From a virus, in the IMG/VR virus record IMGVR_UViG_3300032116_001653, positions 1-20,116 of that record: 20,116 bases of DNA. One strand, 5' to 3'. Position numbers and translations under genes: made by a program. Positions 16,222 to 20,116 of this stretch are shown here, in pieces. The number at the start of each line of letters is the position of its first letter. The stretch's first letter is position 1. Below the pieces are notes generated by a model. That model searched no databases. It was not told the origin of the DNA and saw nothing but the letters and a program-made list of their open reading frames with translations.

Positions 16222-16298
16222 GAATTAAATTTGCCATTGGTATTGTTGTGGTGTGGTGGCTTCTTCAGGTCGCCCTAGTAGTATTAAGGGGGATGTAA
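16218..16298 (+). CDS. 26-aa micro membrane peptide
   Basis: This 26-codon gene begins in the stop of the previous peptide gene (ATGA) and ends in TAA overlapping the next ATG (TAATG). The product is a positively charged N-terminus (MRIK), one hydrophobic helix (FAIGIVVVWWLLQVALVVL) and a short basic tail (RGM). The WW pair sits in the middle of the helix. No family is recognisable. Together with the preceding 30-aa peptide it forms a pair of tiny membrane proteins just before the lysis block; a role as holin partner or membrane modifier is possible but unproven. Confidence 0.6.
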   Translation: MRIKFAIGIVVVWWLLQVALVVLRGM

Positions 16299-16786
16299 TG
16301 TTGGATCCAGTGACAGCGTTAGCCGCAGTGAATACTGCCGTTAACATGATTAAGAAAGCATCAGCAACAGTTGATAACGTAGCAAGTCTTGGTCCTTTGA
16401 TCGGCAAGTATTTTGATGCCAAACATACTGCCACCAAAGCAGCTAGAGAGGCCAAGAGGTCCGGTGGTTCCAACATGGGTAAAGCCATTGAGATTGAATT
16501 GGCTATCAAGGCTCAGAAGGATTTTGAGGTCGAGTTAAAAAATCTGTTTTTTTCTACCAATAACATGGATGTCTGGAATCAGATCCAGGTCCGTGTGATG
16601 GAGATGAACAAAGAAGACCGGGAAGAAGAGCGTAGAGAAGCTGCTCGTGCTGCAAATGCTGCCAAGAAACGCAAGGAAATGATCGAGTTGGGCGTTGGTA
16701 TCACGCTGATTACGGTTATCGCTGTCATCATCATGTACCTTGTTTTTGAGGTAATCGCTTACTGCTCCTCTGTTGGGTGCGGCTAA
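16298..16786 (+). CDS. Helical protein with C-terminal membrane anchor
   Basis: This 162-aa protein begins with a helical segment (LDPVTALAAVNTAVNMIKKA). A Lys/Arg-rich region then runs to about 120 (AIKAQKDFEVELKNLFF, MNKEDREEERREAARAANAA, KKRKE). The C terminus is one membrane helix at about 130-155 (GVGITLITVIAVIIMYLVFE) with a short outer tail containing two Cys (YCSSVGCG). This plan, a helical cytoplasmic part with a C-terminal anchor, is common in marine and freshwater phages before the lysis genes, and its function is unknown to me. The ATG at 16298 has an AAGGGGG ribosome-binding site; a GTG at 16253 would extend it into the preceding gene, and is not preferred. Confidence 0.77.
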   Translation: MLDPVTALAAVNTAVNMIKKASATVDNVASLGPLIGKYFDAKHTATKAAREAKRSGGSNMGKAIEIELAIKAQKDFEVELKNLFFSTNNMDVWNQIQVRVMEMNKEDREEERREAARAANAAKKRKEMIELGVGITLITVIAVIIMYLVFEVIAYCSSVGCG

Positions 16787-16787
16787 T

Positions 16788-16946
16788 GTGGACAAGTGGA
16801 AAGAAGTCAAAGATGGTTTTGACCAGTGGCTCAAAATCAGTTGCTATCTCGCCTTCATATGGGTGGGATTTGACTTGCTTCAGTACCTGCCTGTTTACAT
16901 TGCAGAGCGAATCATTGAAGCAGCACTGGAGTATCTAGGCATATGA
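16788..16946 (+). CDS. 52-aa single-TM protein with GTG start
   Basis: This 52-codon gene begins with GTG, one nt after the preceding stop, and ends in TGA overlapping the next ATG (ATGA). The product has a charged helix (MDKWKEVKDGFDQW), a hydrophobic stretch (ISCYLAFIWVGFDLLQYLPV) that probably spans the membrane, and a second short amphipathic helix (YIAERIIEAALEYLGI). A competing ATG frame at 16786 gives a Ser-rich product with no membrane helix and is less plausible. No family recognised. It belongs to the small-membrane-protein run before the lysis genes. Confidence 0.65.
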   Translation: MDKWKEVKDGFDQWLKISCYLAFIWVGFDLLQYLPVYIAERIIEAALEYLGI

Positions 16947-17116
16947 AAGTCGAAATGCATCAAAGGCACCTGAAAGAACTGCAAGAGCGTTCTCGGCTGA
17001 TCAATGAACAGAACTTGAAGCGTTTGCAATTGAATGCTCAACAAACAAAAGAGCATAACGTCAAGCTAATCGAAGCAAGTAAGGCCCAACAACACATTGT
17101 GGATGTACGTGCATGA
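16943..17116 (+). CDS. 57-aa charged helical protein
   Basis: This short gene overlaps both neighbours by 4 nt (ATGA). The product is one long, highly charged, Gln-rich helix (VEMHQRHLKELQERSRLINE, QNLKRLQLNAQQTKEHN), with no membrane segment or Cys. It looks like a coiled-coil adaptor. No family recognised. Its reading frame is fully coding-like and fills the gap between the membrane protein and the lipoprotein gene exactly, which supports it being a real gene. Function is unknown. Confidence 0.65.
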   Translation: MKVEMHQRHLKELQERSRLINEQNLKRLQLNAQQTKEHNVKLIEASKAQQHIVDVRA

Positions 17117-17325
17117 AATACTTATTGTTGGTTACTTTCATTTTTCTTGCTGGTTGTGATAACACATATCGCTATGCTTGCCAGAACCCTGACAACTTCC
17201 ACAAGCCTGAATGCCAAAAGCCTCGTTGCTTGTTCACTCAAGACTGTCCAGAATATCTAGTAGCACCTATCTTGGAGAAACAAATTGACGCAACCAAATC
17301 TTCTAATGAAGCACCTAAGCAGTGA
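17113..17325 (+). CDS. Small phage lipoprotein, Cys-rich
   Basis: This 70-aa protein has a classic lipoprotein signal: MK, hydrophobic core LLLVTFIFL, then LAGC with lipid-carrying Cys15. The mature part is Tyr/Pro/Cys-rich (DNTYRYACQNPDNFHKPECQ, KPRCLFTQDCPEYL), with four further Cys that could form two disulphide bonds. Small lipoproteins of this YRYPCQ-type are common in aquatic phages near the lysis genes; their function is not known to me. Superinfection exclusion or outer-membrane destabilisation are possibilities. It is coupled to the previous gene (ATGA); its end overlaps the next gene by 20 nt. Confidence 0.82.
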   Translation: MKYLLLVTFIFLAGCDNTYRYACQNPDNFHKPECQKPRCLFTQDCPEYLVAPILEKQIDATKSSNEAPKQ

Positions 17326-17791
17326 AGAAATTGAGGTAAGGGTCTGGGGTTTCGTGGTCATCATGATCACGTTAATCCTTGCTGGTATCGTTGCTGCCCT
17401 GCTGTACTCTGTGACATTTGTCACACAGCCGATCAAGTCAATGGCTCCGATTGATCAGGCATACACCAAGATGCTGAACGACATTGTTCTGCTAATCGTT
17501 GGTGGAATTGGAGGTATTGTTGGTAAACGTGCTGTATCTGGTGCTGCCAAGATGATGACACCACCGACTCCTACGCCTCCTACTACATACAACGTAGCAC
17601 CACAACCTGCTCCACAGCCTTACATTGCACAAGCCAGTTCTGCAATGCCTAACTTCAACTGGATGGGGTACAAGAATCCTGAGTTGGACGAAACATGGAC
17701 ACCTGGACCACCTCCAACAACTCCACCTGAGCATCAAGAGCCTGAAGAGGATCGTGCAGAGATTGCACTTGCTCGTAAGGAAGCGATATGA
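17306..17791 (+). CDS. Putative holin with two TM segments and Pro-rich tail
   Basis: This 161-aa protein starts with a short charged segment (MKHLSSEEIEVRVW). It has a first membrane helix (GFVVIMITLILAGIVAALLY, about residues 16-37) and a second one near 60-75 (IVLLIVGGIGGIVG). A long Pro/Thr-rich tail (TPPTPTPPTTYNVAPQPAPQ) and an acidic C terminus follow. Two closely spaced TM helices just before Rz/Rz1 and the endolysin make a class-II-like holin the best reading, which would open the inner membrane at lysis. The tail is unusually long for a holin. ATG 17306 is preferred over a TTG at 17285; neither has a strong ribosome-binding site. Confidence 0.7.
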   Translation: MKHLSSEEIEVRVWGFVVIMITLILAGIVAALLYSVTFVTQPIKSMAPIDQAYTKMLNDIVLLIVGGIGGIVGKRAVSGAAKMMTPPTPTPPTTYNVAPQPAPQPYIAQASSAMPNFNWMGYKNPELDETWTPGPPPTTPPEHQEPEEDRAEIALARKEAI

Positions 17792-18300
17792 CATCCATCC
17801 AACGCACAGCCCTAGCAGTGTTCTTGGTCCTGCTTGTGATCTTTGGGGTCTACAAGTGGGGTTATGGACGAGGCTGGGGTGATCGTGATGTTGAGATGCA
17901 AGCAGAGATTGCCAAGAAGAATGAAGAAGCTCGTGAAAAAGAGCAATCAATGGTCAAGGCTATTGCTGACAAAGAAACTGAACTGAGAAAGGCCAACGAT
18001 GTTGTCTCTCAAAAACAAACTGATCTTAATAAGCTCATTTCTGCTGGCAGGGTGCGGCTCCCCTCCGCAAGTTGCGTACAAGCCACCCCAAATCCCCCCG
18101 TTGCCACCGGAGATAGGAACGAAACGCCAAGCCAACCTAACAGAGCGCCTGACCCAGATCCTGGTCCCAGCGAATCAGAACGCCAAACCCTCCAACTGAT
18201 AGCACAGATTGCAGCAGATGGTGACAGGGCAATCAATCAGCTAAACGCCTGTGTAGATGCGTACAACAATATGAGGAATATCATCAATGCTAACCAGTGA
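17788..18300 (+). CDS. Rz: i-spanin (Rz-like), inner membrane
   Basis: This 170-aa protein has one N-terminal membrane helix (TALAVFLVLLVIFGVYKWGY, about 7-26). It then has a long Lys/Glu-rich coiled coil (EIAKKNEEAREKEQSMVKAI, continuing to about residue 88), a Pro-rich linker (about 103-130) and a helical C-terminal part with a Cys (NACVDAYNNM). This is the plan of the inner-membrane spanin Rz. With its outer-membrane partner Rz1 it fuses the two host membranes at the last step of lysis. The partner gene lies in another frame inside it. It overlaps the upstream gene by 4 nt (ATGA) and the endolysin by 14 nt. Confidence 0.88.
   Translation: MTSIQRTALAVFLVLLVIFGVYKWGYGRGWGDRDVEMQAEIAKKNEEAREKEQSMVKAIADKETELRKANDVVSQKQTDLNKLISAGRVRLPSASCVQATPNPPVATGDRNETPSQPNRAPDPDPGPSESERQTLQLIAQIAADGDRAINQLNACVDAYNNMRNIINANQ
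17999..18199 (+). CDS. Rz1: o-spanin (Rz1-like) lipoprotein nested inside Rz in another frame
   Basis: This 66-aa lipoprotein lies entirely inside the Rz gene, in another frame, spanning Rz codons about 71-137. Its N-terminus, MLSLKNKLILISSFLLAGCG, has a lipobox with Cys19. The mature part is proline-rich (PPQVAYKPPQIPPLPPE), as expected for Rz1, followed by a basic/polar tail. An AAAGG ribosome-binding site lies 7 nt before the ATG. In lambda-like phages the Rz1 gene is similarly embedded. The product sits in the outer membrane and pairs with Rz across the periplasm. Confidence 0.9.
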   Translation: MLSLKNKLILISSFLLAGCGSPPQVAYKPPQIPPLPPEIGTKRQANLTERLTQILVPANQNAKPSN

Positions 18301-18901
18301 ACAACTCAAGCAACTGCATATTAGCCCTGAGTGGACTGATCCTTTGAATGCTACGTTTGAGCGATTCAACATCAGAACACCACGGCAGATGGCTGCATTC
18401 ATTGGTCAATGTGGTCATGAGAGTGCCAACTTCCGACTGTTGGAAGAGAACCTCAATTACCGTGCTGCAACGCTGTTAAAGCTGTTCCCACTGACAACTC
18501 GTAGAACATGGGGCTTTACACCAGAAGAAGCTGCCGCTTATGAAAGACAACCTAAGAAAATTGCAAACCGCATTTACGGTAACCGCATGGGCAATCGGGA
18601 CGAGGCTTCTGGTGATGGGTATCGTTTTCGTGGTCGTGGTTGCATCCAGTTGACAGGATCTGCAAACTACCACCATGCTGGCAAGGCTTTGGGTGTGGAC
18701 TTCATTATGGAACCGGACCTAGTTGCTACCCCTCAGTATGCTGCTTTGACTGCTGGATGGTTTTGGGACACCCATAAGTTAAATGCAATTGCTGAGTCTG
18801 GTAACAACTTGGCCCTGACCAAGAAAATCAATGGTGGCACTATCGGTTTGGATGACCGAATCAAGCACACCAATGAAGCCTTGGCATTGTTCCCAGGTTA
18901 A
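18287..18901 (+). CDS. Endolysin, GH19 chitinase-like muramidase
   Basis: This 204-aa protein has the glycoside hydrolase family 19 core: MAAFIGQCGHESANFRLLEE (about 35-54) with the general-acid Glu45 in HES and the second catalytic Glu54, then NLNYRA. GDGYRFRGRGCIQLTGSANY is the substrate-binding segment, followed by AGWFWDTHKLN and TKKINGG. In phages this fold cleaves peptidoglycan glycan strands. No signal peptide is seen, so it needs a holin. It overlaps Rz by 14 nt; a GAGGA ribosome-binding site lies 9 nt before the ATG. Its TAA shares the TTAA at 18898-18901 with the stop of the opposing gene. Confidence 0.95.
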   Translation: MLTSEQLKQLHISPEWTDPLNATFERFNIRTPRQMAAFIGQCGHESANFRLLEENLNYRAATLLKLFPLTTRRTWGFTPEEAAAYERQPKKIANRIYGNRMGNRDEASGDGYRFRGRGCIQLTGSANYHHAGKALGVDFIMEPDLVATPQYAALTAGWFWDTHKLNAIAESGNNLALTKKINGGTIGLDDRIKHTNEALALFPG

Positions 18902-19110
18902 GAGTCCTTGTACTCAAGCTCCAGAAGCAGTTCAAGGTAATGAATTGCTTTCTGGATGTCAGCAGCACCATTCTTCTCTCTGTGACGGGTAACGTATTTG
19001 ATGACGTTGCCTTCACAAAAACCTAGATTGTTGGCGTGAATGTAGACAATGGGTTGGATGCCTTTGTCCTTGTAGTGGCTGCCCAAAATTTGATAATCAA
19101 GAGCCGACAT
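18898..19110 (-). CDS. DUF3310 protein (phage nucleotide-metabolism associated, unknown)
   Basis: This 70-aa protein carries the DUF3310 pattern: HYKDKGIQPIVYIHANNLGF, CEGNVIKYVTRHREK, then GAADIQKAIHYLELLLELE. DUF3310 proteins occur in many phages with nucleotide-metabolism genes and are sometimes called 'nucleotide kinase-like', but activity is not established. The start at 19110 has a clear AAGGAG ribosome-binding site (19119-19124). A longer reading from 19161 runs into the homing endonuclease gene and is not preferred. It converges on the endolysin and shares the TTAA stop; its first 14 nt overlap the end of the HNH gene. Confidence 0.9.
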   Translation of the reverse strand: MSALDYQILGSHYKDKGIQPIVYIHANNLGFCEGNVIKYVTRHREKNGAADIQKAIHYLELLLELEYKDS

Positions 19111-19606
19111 GTTTCCAACTCCTTTTGTTTCGAATATGCCAAATAGCTCCGACAGAAACATTGAATTTTCTAGACAACTCGGTATGGCTTGTTGATGTGG
19201 TTAATGCCTCAATAACTTGTGATTCATTTAATTTGCAAGTGTTTACCTTGCTTCCATGCACCCATGTTTTATGCAATTTTGAATCGTTGCTGTTTTCTTT
19301 GGGTGTTCCCCATTTTAAATTTGAAGCGCTATTGTTTTGATTGTTTCCATCAAGATGTCTAACCACTTGTTTCGGTATTGGAGCACCATGCCAAACTTCA
19401 GCAATCAGCCTACAAACTCTAAACGCTTTTCTTTTCCCATTGTCCATATGCAAGATAACTCTTGCGTATCCGTCTTTATCCGTAGCTGGTTTTAACAACC
19501 TGCGCTCTGTTGGAGTTGGAGCAAAATTTCTGTACGGCTTCCATGATGCAACTTGACCATCAAAAGATACTTCATAACTTGATGCAAAAGGCACTTTTTT
19601 CCACAT
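19097..19606 (-). CDS. NUMOD4-HNH homing endonuclease with C-terminal HTH
   Basis: This 169-aa protein starts with a NUMOD4 domain (WKKVPFASSYEVSFDGQVAS, about 2-40, including the typical YEVS-DG-V-S pattern). An HNH nuclease core follows (DGYARVILHMDNGKRKAFRV, then VCRLIAEVWHG and VVRHLDGNNQNNSASNLKWG, with H84, N92 and N96, and T-KEN at 101-105). A C-terminal helix-turn-helix (about 125-165, KLNESQVIEALTTSTSHTEL) probably reads DNA. Such genes are mobile and cut an allele lacking them. Here it is a free-standing gene between a hairpin and DUF3310 and overlaps DUF3310 by 14 nt. An AAGGA ribosome-binding site precedes ATG 19606. No intron is visible. Confidence 0.9.
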   Translation of the reverse strand: MWKKVPFASSYEVSFDGQVASWKPYRNFAPTPTERRLLKPATDKDGYARVILHMDNGKRKAFRVCRLIAEVWHGAPIPKQVVRHLDGNNQNNSASNLKWGTPKENSNDSKLHKTWVHGSKVNTCKLNESQVIEALTTSTSHTELSRKFNVSVGAIWHIRNKRSWKHVGS

Positions 19607-19620
19607 AACATTTTCCTTGC

Positions 19621-19702
19621 AAAAAAAAGCCCACTAAGACAGTCTCGGGTTTTAACCGTGGGGAGACACCGCTAGTACGATGCAGACTGCCTTAATGGGC
19701 TT
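19621..19702 (-). terminator. Large hairpin with U-run, possible terminator or structured RNA
   Basis: Read on the (-) strand, a 19-bp stem (arms at plus 19627-19645 and 19684-19702, with two G-U pairs) closes a 38-nt apical region. A run of T at plus 19621-19628 follows on the 3' side. The apical loop can form two small inner hairpins (GTG-TCTCCC-CAC and GGT-TAAA-ACC). It lies between the stop of the MazG-like gene and the HNH gene. The U-run makes a terminator the simplest reading; the branched top is unusual for one. Confidence 0.7.
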
Positions 19703-19711
19703 ACTAGATAA

Positions 19712-19725
19712 CTGCTCCCCAGCAG
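19712..19725 (-). other. Small 5-bp hairpin after the MazG-like gene
   Basis: CTGCT, a four-base loop and AGCAG form a perfect 5-bp hairpin directly after the MazG-like stop and before the large hairpin. On the (-) strand it reads CTGCTGGGGAGCAG. No U-run follows, so its function is unknown; it could be part of the same RNA structure. Confidence 0.5.
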
Positions 19726-19733
19726 CCATAAAA

Positions 19734-20042
19734 TTATATGTCAGATTTTACAAAGATGCCTTCTGGTGACAGATGACCTTTTCGGTCTTTAATCTGCTCA
19801 TAGGCGTGCTCAAAACACTCTACAAGGTCCAAATCAGCAGTGGCACAACCCATCACAAGGGTAACGAGAATATCGCCGTATGCATCGATCATGGCCTCTC
19901 TGTCATTAGATGAGATTGCATCAAGCAGTTCTTGCACTTCTTCTTTTGTTTTCCAAGCTTGAGCCATTGGATTGCTGTTCTGGACAATGCCACGAGCTTC
20001 ACCCCATCTGATTACTTCCATTTCTACTTGTGCGTATGACAT
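19734..20042 (-). CDS. MazG-like nucleotide pyrophosphohydrolase
   Basis: This 102-aa protein has the MazG-fold helix pattern with the metal-binding motifs KTKEEVQELLDAISS (E34, E35, E38) and DAYGDILVTLV (D53, D57), then AYEQIKDRKGHLSPEG. The family hydrolyses nucleoside triphosphates and may help the phage control nucleotide pools or host stringent response. The ATG at 20042 has an AAAGGA ribosome-binding site (20048-20053); an upstream TTG at 20066 is less likely. It begins 2 nt after the preceding (-) gene's stop, so it is in an operon with it. No membrane segment. Confidence 0.85.
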   Translation of the reverse strand: MSYAQVEMEVIRWGEARGIVQNSNPMAQAWKTKEEVQELLDAISSNDREAMIDAYGDILVTLVMGCATADLDLVECFEHAYEQIKDRKGHLSPEGIFVKSDI

Positions 20043-20044
20043 GT

Positions 20045-20116
20045 TTATCCTTTGTGAAGCAACCAAACACGCAAGCCATTCTCTTCTTTGCGGGTTGAGA
20101 TAACTTTGCCTGGATA
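20045..20116 (-). CDS. 3'-partial gene, function not visible
   Basis: The last 23 codons of a gene enter the window on the (-) strand from the right edge and end in TAA at 20045-20047. The visible C-terminus is YPGKVISTRKEENGLRVWLL followed by HKG, which looks coding and possibly a beta-rich or nucleic-acid-binding end. It is two nt from the MazG-like start and carries that gene's ribosome-binding site (AAAGGA). Too little is visible to name a family. Confidence 0.6.
   Translation of the reverse strand, partial: YPGKVISTRKEENGLRVWLLHKG

Noticed and set aside
16786-16938. ATG-started 50-aa frame
   Set aside because: Product is Ser-rich without a structured pattern, and it ends in TAG without coupling; the GTG frame gives a membrane protein coupled to the next gene.
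17285-17305. TTG start for the holin candidate
   Set aside because: No ribosome-binding site; ATG at 17306 is the first ordinary start.
19629-19701. tRNA-like sequence between the MazG-like and HNH genes
   Set aside because: The acceptor-like stem continues as one long hairpin of 19 bp; the T-loop consensus and clear anticodon arm are missing.
19097-19725. HEARO/group I intron setting for the HNH gene
   Set aside because: The neighbouring genes are intact and separate, no intron core elements were recognised, and the NUMOD4-HNH type differs from the IscB-type HNH of HEARO.
20043-20066. TTG start for the MazG-like gene
   Set aside because: ATG 20042 has an AAAGGA ribosome-binding site; the TTG would lie in the upstream partial gene.

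Overview
The window is a piece of a tailed double-stranded DNA phage genome, most likely a podovirus-type phage. No host chromosome sequence is visible. The major capsid protein and the head-tail adaptor both look like the families named after phage SU10 (Kuravirus-like podoviruses). The lysis genes (Rz/Rz1 pair, GH19 endolysin, lipoproteins) point to a Gram-negative host. A freshwater or marine bacterial host is a guess from the general look of the proteins, not something the sequence proves.

Layout, left to right. Positions 1-2256 (+) hold head assembly: the end of a small gene with an AT-hook-like tail, an acidic scaffolding protein and the major capsid protein, closed by a strong intrinsic terminator at 2259-2291. 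Positions 2305-3894 (+) hold a small unknown protein, a GT-A type glycosyltransferase and the head-tail adaptor. Positions 3898-8620 (+) form a receptor-binding or appendage cassette: small beta-rich tail proteins, a fibre with TLTNKTI repeats, a very glycine-rich duplicated protein, a tail-fibre assembly chaperone-like protein, a small XhlA-like membrane protein and a C1q/TNF-like protein. Positions 8627-16132 (+) hold a tail nozzle-like protein, a GNAT-like protein and three large putative internal (ejection) proteins. The last of these carries a soluble lytic transglycosylase domain at its N terminus.

Positions 16129-18901 (+) are an extremely compact chain of small membrane and lysis genes: two micro-membrane peptides (30 and 26 aa), a C-terminally anchored helical protein, a GTG-started 52-aa membrane protein, a 57-aa helical protein, a small lipoprotein, a two-TM holin candidate, Rz with an Rz1 gene nested inside it, and a GH19 endolysin. 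From 12396 to 18901 I find only one base that is not inside a gene.

The (-) strand module at 18898-20116 converges on the late block and probably belongs to the early/metabolic region. It contains a DUF3310 protein, a NUMOD4-HNH homing endonuclease, a large hairpin followed by a U-run, a MazG-like pyrophosphohydrolase and the last 23 codons of another gene. The endolysin and DUF3310 stop codons share the same TTAA.

The most unusual things I see are an indel-free 19-unit 11-residue repeat with a 22-residue super-period in the putative internal protein at 10506-12386, the run of micro-membrane genes, and the branched hairpin next to the homing endonuclease. I see no defence system, CRISPR array, tRNA or integration module.
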